Source of the DNA: an uncultured Coprococcus sp.
GTDB lineage: Bacteria; Bacillota; Clostridia; Lachnospirales; Lachnospiraceae
Direction: 5' to 3'
Length of the DNA stretch: 64,000 nucleotides
Assembly: GCA_934247115.1 (NCBI GenBank)
Contig: CAKQIY010000004.1
Span: 1 to 64,000 of the forward strand
In this document: positions 16,785 through 25,527 of the stretch, one piece after another
Layout of the letters: each line of letters opens with the position of its first letter
Numbering within the stretch: the first letter of the stretch is position 1
Program-made: the position numbers and the translations under genes
Notes under the pieces: model-generated
What the model was told of the DNA's origin: nothing
Seen by the model: only the letters and a program-made list of their open reading frames with translations
Databases searched by the model: none

Positions 16785-17825
16785 ATGAAGATAAAGAATC
16801 CAGGAAAACGGGATCTGGATAAGCTGACGGTTCTGGAGAGCGAGACCTTCCCGGAGGCGGAGGCAGCCAGCCGTGAATCAATAGAGCGCAGGCTGAATGC
16901 GCATAGGGAGACCTTCTGGGTGTACAGGAAAGATGGACGAATAATAGCCGGTATAAATGGTATTACTACTAACGAGAAGGATCTGTGTGATGCCATGTAT
17001 GCAGGGGAAGAGTTCTATGACAGAAAAGGCCGGTGGCTCATGATATTCGGAGTGTCCACGCTTCCGGAATATCAGCATCATGGATATGCATCCAGGATCA
17101 TGAAGGAAGTGCTTCAGGAGGCGGTACGCTGCAAGCTGGAGGGCGTGGTGCTTACATGCAAGCCAGAACTTATCCCATTCTATGAACAGTTTGGGTTTGT
17201 GGATGAGGGACTCAGCGAGTCGGATCATGGCGGAGCCATATGGCATCAGATGAGGATATTGTGTAAGGATATAAAGCGTGATTATAAGGGTGAGATCATG
17301 GACTGTGTGATAACCGTGGCTGTTGCTGCTGTGATAGCGTTTGTTGTGGGACATTTCATCATACTGAACTGTAATGTGCCGACCGGATCGATGCTGGATA
17401 CAATACAGCTGAATGATCATATCATAGGAAGCCGTATTACATATAAGGTCTCAGATCCCAAGCGAGGTGATATAGCCATATTCAAATGGCCGGATGACGA
17501 ATCACAGGTATATATCAAGAGGATCATAGGCCTTCCGGGTGAGACAGTGGAGATAAAGGATGGCAGAGTATATATAGATGGCAGTGACACTCCGCTTAAG
17601 GAGGAGTATCTGAGCGTTGAAGCGAGAACTGATACCAGGTCATTTGGCCCGTATAAGGTGCCAGAGGACTGTTATTTCATGCTGGGGGATAACAGGCCTC
17701 ATTCTGCAGATGCCAGACTGTGGGAGAATACATATGTGAAGCGTGACAAGATCCTTGCCAAGGCAGAATTTGTATATTATCCATTTTCGCAGATTACATG
17801 GCTTGGAAATGGAGCAGAGTATTAG
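16785..17825 (+). CDS. GNAT acetyltransferase fused to signal peptidase I
   Basis: One continuous 346-codon frame joins two unrelated families. Residues 1-165 form a GNAT acetyltransferase with the acetyl-CoA-binding segment VSTLPEYQHHGYASRIM (90-106) and a final PFYEQFGFV. Residues 172-346 are a complete type I signal peptidase: a membrane helix (about 173-195), catalytic Ser202 in PTGSM, catalytic Lys245 in YIKRIIGLPGE and the GDNRPHSADAR box near 294-304. An ATG at codon 172 has AAGGGTGAG just upstream, so a separate peptidase could also be made by internal initiation. The peptidase removes secretory signal peptides; the acetyltransferase substrate is unknown. Confidence 0.88.
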   Translation: MKIKNPGKRDLDKLTVLESETFPEAEAASRESIERRLNAHRETFWVYRKDGRIIAGINGITTNEKDLCDAMYAGEEFYDRKGRWLMIFGVSTLPEYQHHGYASRIMKEVLQEAVRCKLEGVVLTCKPELIPFYEQFGFVDEGLSESDHGGAIWHQMRILCKDIKRDYKGEIMDCVITVAVAAVIAFVVGHFIILNCNVPTGSMLDTIQLNDHIIGSRITYKVSDPKRGDIAIFKWPDDESQVYIKRIIGLPGETVEIKDGRVYIDGSDTPLKEEYLSVEARTDTRSFGPYKVPEDCYFMLGDNRPHSADARLWENTYVKRDKILAKAEFVYYPFSQITWLGNGAEY

Positions 17826-17863
17826 ATTGTATGTCATGATGGATAATCAGAGGAGATGGTCAC

Positions 17864-18736
17864 ATGAACAGAGTAAGATTTGACATGCATTGTCATACGG
17901 CTGAGGGATCACCCGATGCCAAAGTAAAGATTCTTGATTATATTGATCTGTTAAAGCAGCGTGGTTTTCACGGAATGCTGGTCACAGACCATGATTCATA
18001 TTCGGGCTACAAGGCGTATTTCAGGCAGAAAGACAAGGTGAAGGATTTCACGGTGCTCAGAGGTATCGAGTATGATACGTTTGACTATGGACATTTCCTT
18101 ATCGTATTGCCATCAGATACACCTGAGGAGGTGTACGACCTGTTTGAACACAGGGGCATGGCGCTTATCAGGGTGATATGGCTTGTGCACGAGTGCGGCG
18201 GTATACTTGGCCCGGCTCATCCATTTGGCGAGAAGTTCATGAGCTTTGGCAGCACGAGAAAGCTTGGCATGATAGAGCACAGACTATATGCACAGCATTT
18301 TGACTTCATAGAGGGATATAATTGCTGTGAATCAGCCAAGAGGAATAAGATGGCCAGAAGGCTTGCGTCATACTATGATATACCTGTTTTCGGTGGAAGT
18401 GATGCCCATAAGGAGAACTGTGTCGGACTTGCAGGTACATATCTTCCGGATCATATACATTCGGAGGATGATCTGATAAATTATATAAATGACGGCAATC
18501 ATCCCGAGGTTGGCGGAAAGAGATACCCGAAGACCTTGAAGGACAAGATAGGACCTGCCGGTAAATTCCTGACGTATGGATTCTATTTATACAATATATA
18601 CGGCACATTCCGAAATTATCCTGCGAGATGTCGCGCATACTTTGCGGCATCGGCAAAGCTGAAGGCAAAAAGGAAAAGTAACTGTCCAGACAGGGGACTG
18701 GGCAGCAAAAAAATAAAAGCAAAAACAGAAAGGTAG
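17864..18736 (+). CDS. PHP domain metal-dependent phosphoesterase-like protein
   Basis: The 290-residue protein carries the PHP motifs: FDMHCHTAEGSPDA at the N terminus, LVTDHDSYSGY near residue 40, a Glu in GIEYD near 68, GPAHPFGE near 123 and GGSDAHK near 175. These residues bind two or three metal ions in the family, whose members include histidinol phosphatase-like and nucleotide phosphatases. The C-terminal 40 residues are Lys/Arg-rich. AGAGGAGAT precedes the ATG. It starts 38 bp after the fusion gene and 3 bp before the NSS transporter gene, so the three may be cotranscribed. The substrate is unknown. Confidence 0.88.
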   Translation: MNRVRFDMHCHTAEGSPDAKVKILDYIDLLKQRGFHGMLVTDHDSYSGYKAYFRQKDKVKDFTVLRGIEYDTFDYGHFLIVLPSDTPEEVYDLFEHRGMALIRVIWLVHECGGILGPAHPFGEKFMSFGSTRKLGMIEHRLYAQHFDFIEGYNCCESAKRNKMARRLASYYDIPVFGGSDAHKENCVGLAGTYLPDHIHSEDDLINYINDGNHPEVGGKRYPKTLKDKIGPAGKFLTYGFYLYNIYGTFRNYPARCRAYFAASAKLKAKRKSNCPDRGLGSKKIKAKTER

Positions 18737-18739
18737 ATT

Positions 18740-20161
18740 ATGAATAAGAAGGAAAGAAGTAATTTTACGGGGACGCTGGGCTTTGTTATGGCAGCAGCGG
18801 GAAGTGCGGTAGGACTTGGGAATATATGGAGATTCCCATATCTTGCGGCAAAGGACAACGGAGGCGTGTTTATACTTGTGTATATAATACTTGCACTTAC
18901 ATTTGGATTCACACTGCTCACAACAGATATTGCAATAGGAAGAAAGACTCAGCAGGGACCGCTCACAGCTTATGGCCTTATACATAAGAAGTGGAAATGG
19001 CTTGGCGGACTGGCATGGATCGTACCGGTCATAATCCTTCCATATTATTGTACGATCGGAGGCTGGGTACTGAAGTATATGACAGCATATTTTACAGGTC
19101 AGACAGAGGCTGCCACTGGTGATGGTTATTTCACCGGTTTTATAACAGCCCAGACTGCGCCTATAGTATTTGCACTTATATTCCTTACGGCCACAGGCGT
19201 TGTCGTATTCTGTGGCGTTGAAAAGGGAATAGAGAAGTTTAGCAAGGTGCTTATGCCGATATTGGTACTTCTTATAATTGGAATATCAATCTACTCACTG
19301 ACGATCAAGCATACCGGTGATGATGGTACGATCAGAACTGGAATCGATGGACTGAAGGTATATTTGATTCCTGATTTTAAGGGAATGACATTCAGGGATA
19401 TCTTCATGGTTGTAATGGATGCCATGGGACAGCTATTCTTCTCGATAAGTGTCGCTATGGGAATCATGGTAGCATATGGTTCATATGTAAAGAAGGATGT
19501 TAATCTTATGAAGTCGATCAATCAGATAGAGATATTTGACACGGCTGTGGCATTTCTTGCTGGTCTGATGATCGTGCCTGCAGTGTATGTATTCTCTGGA
19601 ATGGAAGGTATGTCAGCGGGCCCTGGACTTATGTTTATATCACTGCCAAAGGTTTTCAATGCTATGGGTAAGGTTGGAACAGTCATCGGAGCACTGTTCT
19701 TCATCATGGTAACATTTGCGGCGATCACATCATCAGTATCGGTCATGGAGGCGATAGTGTCAGGACTTATGGATAAGTTCCATCTCACGAGAAAGAAGAG
19801 TGCGGTCATAACAACTGTATATGCGTTTGTCGGAATGTTGGTCGTATGTTTCGGTTACAACATATGGTACTTTGAGCTCAAGCTTCCAAATGGAGCTACA
19901 GCCCAGATTCTCGATGTGATGGATTACCTGAGTAACAACATCTTCATGCCGCTTGTGGCTATCCTGTCATGTATACTTATCGGCTGGGTAGTGAAGCCTA
20001 AGACGGTTATAGACGAGGTTACAAGAAATGGCGAGAAGTTTGGAAGAAAGAAACTCTATATTGCCATGGTAAAGTTTGTGGCGCCAATACTGCTTGCATT
20101 GCTGCTTCTCCAGTCATTTGGAATTGACTTTGTACAGTTTGTTACCAATCTGTTCAAATAG
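18740..20161 (+). CDS. Neurotransmitter:sodium symporter (NSS/SNF) family transporter
   Basis: The 473-residue membrane protein has the NSS signature in the first helix, GSAVGLGNIWRFPYLAAKDNGG, which includes unwound Na+ and substrate binding residues of the LeuT fold. About 11 to 12 helices are visible. Bacterial NSS members import amino acids such as leucine, tyrosine or tryptophan with Na+. The particular substrate cannot be read. It begins 3 bp after the PHP gene. Confidence 0.93.
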   Translation: MNKKERSNFTGTLGFVMAAAGSAVGLGNIWRFPYLAAKDNGGVFILVYIILALTFGFTLLTTDIAIGRKTQQGPLTAYGLIHKKWKWLGGLAWIVPVIILPYYCTIGGWVLKYMTAYFTGQTEAATGDGYFTGFITAQTAPIVFALIFLTATGVVVFCGVEKGIEKFSKVLMPILVLLIIGISIYSLTIKHTGDDGTIRTGIDGLKVYLIPDFKGMTFRDIFMVVMDAMGQLFFSISVAMGIMVAYGSYVKKDVNLMKSINQIEIFDTAVAFLAGLMIVPAVYVFSGMEGMSAGPGLMFISLPKVFNAMGKVGTVIGALFFIMVTFAAITSSVSVMEAIVSGLMDKFHLTRKKSAVITTVYAFVGMLVVCFGYNIWYFELKLPNGATAQILDVMDYLSNNIFMPLVAILSCILIGWVVKPKTVIDEVTRNGEKFGRKKLYIAMVKFVAPILLALLLLQSFGIDFVQFVTNLFK

Positions 20162-20281
20162 AACAATATAGTTTATAATGTAGAGGCATTTGTCATGTGG
20201 GTGATGAATGTCTCTATATTTTTTGTCGTATGGGATGTCGTTTGCAGGATATTTATACCAAGTTTAATGGGAGAATGATGG

Positions 20282-21250
20282 ATGAATAACAGGGATGGTT
20301 TGATATATCTTGCCCCGATGGAGGGGATAACAGGATACATATACAGAAATGCACATCACAAATATTTCGGCGGCGTTGACAAATACTTTATGCCGTTCAT
20401 TGCCCCGGCGAAAGGACGTCCTCTCAGAAACAGGGAACTAAGGGATGTGCTGCCGGAAAACAATCAGGGGATAAATGTGGTGCCACAGCTTCTGACCAAC
20501 AGCGGCGAGGGATTTGTGAAGGCGGCAAAGTTCCTGAAGGAGCTTGGATATAACGAGGTGAATATCAATCTCGGCTGTCCGTCAAAAACTGTTGTCACGA
20601 AGTATAAAGGCTCGGGTTTGCTATACGATACGGAGAAACTTGACAACTTCTTATATGAAGTGTTTGCCGCCGACGTGATGGATGTGTCTATAAAGACCAG
20701 AATAGGAAGAGACAGCTCTTCGGAGTTTGAGGATATCATAGATATATATAAGAAGTATCCTATAAGTGAGCTGATCATACATCCGAGAATACAGACAGAC
20801 TTCTATAGGAATATGCCGAATATGGAAATTTTTGCCGAAGGTGTTGCTGCATATGGAAGGACAGATACGATGTGCTACAACGGAGATATAAACAGTGTGG
20901 CGGATTATAAAAAGTTTGTGAGCAATTTCTCAGATATAAGGAAGGTTATGATAGGCAGAGGAATAATCACTGACCCTTGTCTTGCGGAGAGGATAAAAGA
21001 AGAGTGTGGCGACAGTACATATGACTGGGACAGATTTTTCACATTCCACGATGAACTTTACAGGAATTACTGTGAGTCAGATGTGGGCAGGGGCAATACG
21101 ATGTTCAAGATGAAGGAGCTGTGGGCTTACTGGTCAAGGCTGTTTTATGATGTGGAGGGAGCTGAGAGGGCTCTTAAGAAGATCCGGAAGACGAGAGATA
21201 ATGGTGAGTATGAGGCGGCAGTCAGGATGCTTGCTGCACTGTGCAGATGA
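20282..21250 (+). CDS. tRNA-dihydrouridine synthase family protein
   Basis: The 322-residue protein is a flavin TIM-barrel of the Dus family, which reduces uridines in tRNA D-loops. It starts with YLAPMEGITGYIYRN (FMN-binding start), has VNINLGCPSKTVVTKYKGSGL with the catalytic Cys near residue 101, SIKTRIG near 138, HPR near 163 and the phosphate-binding end YNGDINS and MIGRGIITDP. It is closest in style to the DusC-like or Clostridia branch, so the position modified is uncertain. GGGAG precedes the start. Confidence 0.88.
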   Translation: MNNRDGLIYLAPMEGITGYIYRNAHHKYFGGVDKYFMPFIAPAKGRPLRNRELRDVLPENNQGINVVPQLLTNSGEGFVKAAKFLKELGYNEVNINLGCPSKTVVTKYKGSGLLYDTEKLDNFLYEVFAADVMDVSIKTRIGRDSSSEFEDIIDIYKKYPISELIIHPRIQTDFYRNMPNMEIFAEGVAAYGRTDTMCYNGDINSVADYKKFVSNFSDIRKVMIGRGIITDPCLAERIKEECGDSTYDWDRFFTFHDELYRNYCESDVGRGNTMFKMKELWAYWSRLFYDVEGAERALKKIRKTRDNGEYEAAVRMLAALCR

Positions 21251-21338
21251 AATGGATTTAGTATGACGGGTGCGTTGTGTGAGGGTATGCTTGGATCACT
21301 ATATGTTAGTTGTGTTTTGATGATTAGGAGATGATATC

Positions 21339-21701
21339 ATGGGGTGTTTTGGAAATTGTATATGGTTTTTATGTGGCGGAATATTGAGCGGGCTTTCGTG
21401 GGTGTTTAACGGAGTTCTATGTTGCTTAACAATAATTGGAATTCCACTTGGGATGCAGTGCTTTAAATTTGCGGGACTTGCATTCTTCCCATTTGGAAAA
21501 GAGATCGTGTATGGAGGCGGCGCTGGTTCGCTGATAGCGAATATCATATGGCTGCTCTGTTGCGGTATACCCATGGCGATAGAGAACGCCTGCCTGGGAC
21601 TGCTGTTTTGCATAACGATAGTCGGAATTCCATTTGGACTTCAGTTCTTTAAGATCGCAAAGCTGGCACTCATGCCATTTGGCGCTGAGGTTGTGGGATG
21701 A
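21339..21701 (+). CDS. YccF domain-containing membrane protein
   Basis: The 120-residue hydrophobic protein contains two copies of the YccF motif, each with TIIGIPLGMQCFKFAGLAFFPFG or the matching TIVGIPFGLQFFKIAKLALMPFG end. Four membrane helices are predicted. The family is of unknown function. TAGGAGATG precedes the ATG. It is followed by the aspS promoter and T-box. Confidence 0.9.
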   Translation: MGCFGNCIWFLCGGILSGLSWVFNGVLCCLTIIGIPLGMQCFKFAGLAFFPFGKEIVYGGGAGSLIANIIWLLCCGIPMAIENACLGLLFCITIVGIPFGLQFFKIAKLALMPFGAEVVG

Positions 21702-21725
21702 TGGCGGAAATATATACAAATATAG

Positions 21726-21755
21726 TTGACAGAACTCAAATCACTAGAATATAAT
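21726..21755 (+). promoter_or_regulatory. Promoter of the aspS T-box leader
   Basis: TTGACA at 21726-21731, an 18-bp spacer and TATAAT at 21750-21755. The transcript would begin around 21762, at a perfect 8-bp hairpin (GGCGTCAG 21761-21768 with CTGACGCC 21776-21783) that may protect the 5-prime end. Confidence 0.75.
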
Positions 21756-21783
21756 AATGTGGCGTCAGATATGTGCTGACGCC

Positions 21784-22145
21784 ATATATAAGGCAATGAC
21801 GAAGAGAAGTAGCATAGATTATCGCCCACAGAGAGCCGGTGGTGGTGGAAGTCCGGCGGAGTGAATGTATGTGAATAACACTTTACCAGCCGCAAGCTGA
21901 AAGATATAGCCCATAGCGGGATACGTGTTTTATGTCGAGTAGGGGAGCCGTAGCTGCACGATACGCAGAGAGGTCATGAGCAAGGTGGCTGAGAGGGACT
22001 GGGATGCGATGCTTTGAATATACGAAGATCGTGTAACGGTAAATCAGGTGGTACCGCGGACATTAAAGCGAGAGAGCTTATGTTCGTCCTGAATATTTGC
22101 ATATGTATATGTGCATCTGATTCAGGATGAACATAAGCTTTTTCT
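21784..22145 (+). promoter_or_regulatory. T-box riboswitch upstream of aspS
   Basis: Stem I is marked by GAGAAGTAG near 21801 and the AGAGAGCCGGTGG loop near 21829. The T-box core AGGTGGTACCGCGG is at 22046-22059. The terminator has 20-bp arms (22075-22094 and 22120-22139) followed by five T residues. Pairing CATA with TATG on the two sides of Stem I leaves a specifier strand GAATAACA, in which the codon after the loop-E GAA and one spacer base is AAC (21877-21879), an Asn codon. The region 21935-22030 has a second AGTAGG/AGAGAGG-like block, probably Stem II and III. Uncharged tRNA is expected to prevent termination. Confidence 0.92.
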
Positions 22146-22238
22146 ATTTGCAGGAAAAATAATAGCCGGTGCGTAATCCTGAAAAAGTCAATGTGGATAT
22201 AAAGCCACAGGCAAATAGTAAAGAAAAGGAGAGAACAG

Positions 22239-23990
22239 ATGACAATCGAGAACATTTATCGTAACAGAACAATGAACGAGATCACTGAGGGCGATGTGGG
22301 ACAGACACTTAAGGTTGCCGGATGGGTAGAGAATATCCGTGACCATGGTGGAGTATCATTTATCGATCTGCGTGATATGTATGGCGTGCTTCAGGTAGTA
22401 ATGAGAGACACATCACTTCTTGACGGAATAACAAAGGAGGACTGTGTATCAATTGAGGGTATCATTGAGCACAGAGATGAGGAGACATACAACCCTAAGA
22501 TCCCTACAGGTACTATCGAGCTTGAGGCGAAGACTGTAGAGATACTGGGTAAGGTATACAAGCAGATTCCATTTGAGATCCAGACATCCAAGGAGACACG
22601 TGAGGATGTGAGACTCAAGTACAGATATCTTGACCTCAGAAACAAGAAGGTCAAGGACAACATGATCTTCAGAAGCCAGGTAATCAGCTTCCTTCGTCAG
22701 AAGATGACAGAGATGGGCTTCCTTGAGATCCAGACACCTATTCTCTGCGCATCATCACCTGAGGGCGCAAGAGATTACATCGTGCCATCAAGAAAGTTCA
22801 AGGGCAAGTTCTATGCACTTCCACAGGCACCACAGCAGTACAAACAGCTCCTCATGGTATCAGGATTTGACAAGTACTTCCAGATTGCCCCTTGTTTCAG
22901 AGATGAGGATGCGAGAGCAGACCGTTCACCTGGTGAGTTCTACCAGCTCGACTTTGAGATGAGCTTTGCAACACAGGAGGATGTATTCAAGGTTGGAGAG
23001 GAAGTTCTCTCAGCAACATTTGAGAAGTTTGCACCTGAGGGCGCAGTTGTCACACAGGCTCCATATCCTATTATCAGCTACAAGCAGGCTATGCTTGAGT
23101 TCGGTACTGATAAGCCTGACCTCAGAAACCCACTCAGAATAATAGACCTCACAGACTTCTTCCAGAGATGTACATTCAAGCCATTCCACGGCAAGACGGT
23201 ACGTGCCATCAATGTACACAAGAAGCTTTCAAAGGGACAGCATGAGAAGATGCTCAAGTTTGCACAGAGCATTGGCATGGGCGGTCTTGGATATCTGGAG
23301 ATACTTGAGGATATGTCATACAAGGGACCTATCGACAAGTTCATTCCTGATGATATGAAGGGTGAGATTGCAGAGCTTGCAGGTCTTCAGCCTGGAGATA
23401 CTATATTCTTCATCGCAGATGCACCCGAGCTTGCAGCGTCATTTGCAGGGCAGATCAGAGTTGAGCTTGGCAACAGACTTGACCTCAACGAGAAGAACGC
23501 ATTCCGTTTCTGCTATATAAATGACTTCCCAATGTACGAGTACGACAAGGAGAGCAAGAAGATCATCTTCACACACAATCCGTTCTCAATGCCACAGGGC
23601 GGACTTGAGGCGTTAAATGAGAAGGATCCACTTGATATCCTGGCTTACCAGTACGACATCGTCTGCAACGGTATCGAGCTTTCATCAGGTGCCGTAAGAA
23701 ACCACGACATGAAGATCATGGTCAAGGCATTTGAGATTGCAGGATACACAGAGGATGATTTGAAGGAGAAGTTCGGAGCACTCTACAATGCATTCCAGTT
23801 CGGAGCACCACCTCATGCAGGTATGGCTCCTGGTGTGGACAGAATGATCATGCTCCTTAGAAATGAGGAGAACATCAGAGAGGTCATCCCATTCCCAATG
23901 AATGGAAATGCACAGGATCTTATGTGTGGAGCACCTGGCGAGGTTACAGAGCAGCAGCTTCGTGAGGTTCACATTAAGGTTAGACAGTAA
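22239..23990 (+). CDS. aspS: Aspartyl-tRNA synthetase (bacterial type)
   Basis: The 583-residue class II enzyme has an N-terminal OB fold (1-105), motif 2 in APCFRDEDARADR near residue 220, a bacterial GAD insert (about 285-420) and motif 3 with GMAPGVDRMIMLL near residue 530. It is close to the usual length of about 590. AAAGGAGAG precedes the ATG. The enzyme charges tRNA-Asp. With gatCAB present in this window and a possible Asn specifier in the leader, it may also charge tRNA-Asn with aspartate; this is an inference. Confidence 0.96.
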   Translation: MTIENIYRNRTMNEITEGDVGQTLKVAGWVENIRDHGGVSFIDLRDMYGVLQVVMRDTSLLDGITKEDCVSIEGIIEHRDEETYNPKIPTGTIELEAKTVEILGKVYKQIPFEIQTSKETREDVRLKYRYLDLRNKKVKDNMIFRSQVISFLRQKMTEMGFLEIQTPILCASSPEGARDYIVPSRKFKGKFYALPQAPQQYKQLLMVSGFDKYFQIAPCFRDEDARADRSPGEFYQLDFEMSFATQEDVFKVGEEVLSATFEKFAPEGAVVTQAPYPIISYKQAMLEFGTDKPDLRNPLRIIDLTDFFQRCTFKPFHGKTVRAINVHKKLSKGQHEKMLKFAQSIGMGGLGYLEILEDMSYKGPIDKFIPDDMKGEIAELAGLQPGDTIFFIADAPELAASFAGQIRVELGNRLDLNEKNAFRFCYINDFPMYEYDKESKKIIFTHNPFSMPQGGLEALNEKDPLDILAYQYDIVCNGIELSSGAVRNHDMKIMVKAFEIAGYTEDDLKEKFGALYNAFQFGAPPHAGMAPGVDRMIMLLRNEENIREVIPFPMNGNAQDLMCGAPGEVTEQQLREVHIKVRQ

Positions 23991-24035
23991 TTTAGATAGA
24001 CGGACGGCACTTGTGATTTTTAGACTTGAATATGA

Positions 24036-24184
24036 AGACATATATACAAACACATTCAGCTACCCTCACTTCAGCTGGCTTACATCTGCGTGATGTTTCA
24101 GCCGCGATAAGGGCGCTGCGGCTTTCACATCAGCAGGTAAGCGCTGAAGATCGGTCGCTTTCACTATCGTTTGTATATATGTTT
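24036..24184 (+). repeat. Intergenic palindromic element, copy E1
   Basis: This 149-bp stretch after aspS folds almost entirely on itself. The outer arms are 24036-24051 and 24169-24184, an ACATATATACAAAC-type inverted repeat. The inner arms run 24069-24105 and 24118-24149 through CTTCAGC, GCTTAC, CTGC, TGATGT and AGCCGC paired with their complements, with a symmetric TTC/TTC internal loop. The apical 12-nt loop is GATAAGGGCGCT (24106-24117). A second homologous copy lies at 50250-50410 on the other strand. It could be a small mobile palindromic element or a structured RNA; no coding capacity of its own is seen. Confidence 0.75.
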
Positions 24185-24238
24185 CATATTCTTCGTCAGA
24201 AAACTACAAGTGCCTGTTTTTATTGCGAGGAGGCTTTT

Positions 24239-24454
24239 ATGGCGGGATATCTTATCAAGGATACGACCAGGCAGGAGCGGGAGCAGATAGTTGCCGATTC
24301 TCTGGGAAATATAGATGCATACTGCGACGGATGCATGTGCGGCATCACAGAGATGTACCAGGATTACATTGATGGAAAGAAGGAGCTCCGTGAGATCAAT
24401 ATGGAGTTCAATGCGAGATATGTCCGGGGTGAGGATATGGATGGACGAAAGTGA
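24239..24454 (+). CDS. Small conserved protein with a CxxC pair, unknown function
   Basis: The product is 71 residues from the ATG at 24239, chosen because GAGGAGG lies at 24228-24234. An upstream in-frame start at 24026 would force translation through the palindromic element E1 and is rejected. The protein is acidic, soluble and helical, with YLIKDTTRQEREQIV, CDGCMCG near residue 30, and MYQDYIDGKKELREINMEF. I recognise it as a small family frequent in Lachnospiraceae, sometimes carrying a PurH-like label that the sequence does not support. Function is unknown. Confidence 0.75.
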   Translation: MAGYLIKDTTRQEREQIVADSLGNIDAYCDGCMCGITEMYQDYIDGKKELREINMEFNARYVRGEDMDGRK

Positions 24455-24577
24455 GCATACGGTGACAACTTTAATAATATGTATGTGGCAGAGCTGGGAA
24501 AGCCATGTTAATATGAACATACAGTTAGCTGGTTTACAATAACATTCATAAATAAGTATTAAAAAGGGGAAATTTGT

Positions 24578-25462
24578 ATGGGGATACGAAAAGGAATATT
24601 TATAGGCGCTGCGGTGCTTTCAATTATGGCGTGTACGGCCTGTGGTAGTTCAGATGGAAATGTTTCAGGAACAAATGGCGTGGAGACCTCGACCGGTGTG
24701 GAAAGCGGAATGATAGAGCAGCCACAGGTTATGTATGATGGGTATATCTATTATTACAATGCAACCGGAAGAGATGAGAAATTGCCGGAAGGATACGAGA
24801 TCGCGGGAACGATAAAAAAGGTCGACAGCAAAGACTATCCTGCAGAGAATTTTGCGGCAGCAGGCGTGGATCTTGAAGCTGGACAGGAAATATATATCAG
24901 CACAACTGAGAAGAATGTCATTTATCTGAAGTATGACAGCGGATATGCCAGATTTGAGAGAAGCCCTGAGGAAGTAGCGGTGGAAGAACAGGATGAGAAG
25001 AAGGCTGCAGAAAAAGAGAATGGAATAGAGGCGAATAGTGAGATGGCAGATAATATGGATGCTTCTATGGAAGAGGGTTATGGGGAATATGGATTTGAAG
25101 AAGATGGAGAATTTGATTTTGACAGTATATTTGGTATAGATCAGCTTGATCTGAACTACGAGGCACATGTCGCAGGATTTGACGGAGAGAGCTTTTTATA
25201 TAGTGTGTATTTTGACGGCGGTGTGACAGATGAGAAAGCTGAAGAGATCCAGCAGGTGATGTCGGATTATTCTTCACAAAATGGTGATGAAGAAAACTAT
25301 ATGGGGTATATTGATGTATATAAGGGTGAAGACCAGATGATGATATATCTTGATCTTGGCGGTGTATCAGAAGAAAATAGCAATGTGGCGGTAACAGGAG
25401 TGCTGAAGGCACTAAACAGTGTCTCGGGTATAAAGAGTGTTATCATCAATGAAGAGATGTAG
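24578..25462 (+). CDS. Lipoprotein of unknown function
   Basis: The 294-residue protein begins with a signal peptide (basic start, hydrophobic residues 7-18) and a lipobox. Cys22 in MACTACGSS is the likely lipidated residue, although Cys19 also fits. The mature part is very acidic, with a Glu-rich segment at about 128-185, and has no domain I recognise. AAGGGG precedes the start. It is followed by a membrane protein gene and birA on the same strand. Confidence 0.8.
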   Translation: MGIRKGIFIGAAVLSIMACTACGSSDGNVSGTNGVETSTGVESGMIEQPQVMYDGYIYYYNATGRDEKLPEGYEIAGTIKKVDSKDYPAENFAAAGVDLEAGQEIYISTTEKNVIYLKYDSGYARFERSPEEVAVEEQDEKKAAEKENGIEANSEMADNMDASMEEGYGEYGFEEDGEFDFDSIFGIDQLDLNYEAHVAGFDGESFLYSVYFDGGVTDEKAEEIQQVMSDYSSQNGDEENYMGYIDVYKGEDQMMIYLDLGGVSEENSNVAVTGVLKALNSVSGIKSVIINEEM

Positions 25463-25527
25463 AATACAGATCGGTATGAGGAGATAGCATATTCTCGAGG
25501 ACCGGGTGAGATTGAAAGGTATAAATT

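Noticed and set aside
16785..17825. Two separate genes joined by a sequencing error
   Set aside because: The frame is continuous with no abrupt change of composition, and both domains are complete; kept as a fusion, with internal initiation noted as an option.
21935..22030. A second complete Stem I (tandem T-box) before aspS
   Set aside because: AGTAGG and AGAGAGG recur, but only one T-box core and one terminator are present, so Stem II and III are the simpler reading.
24036..24184. Palindromic element E1 as an insertion sequence
   Set aside because: It has terminal inverted repeats, but no transposase frame and no clear target-site duplication was found; a non-autonomous element or an RNA remains possible.
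24026..24238. Upstream extension of the small CxxC protein
   Set aside because: It would translate the palindromic element E1, has no ribosome site, and a strong GAGGAGG precedes the internal ATG.
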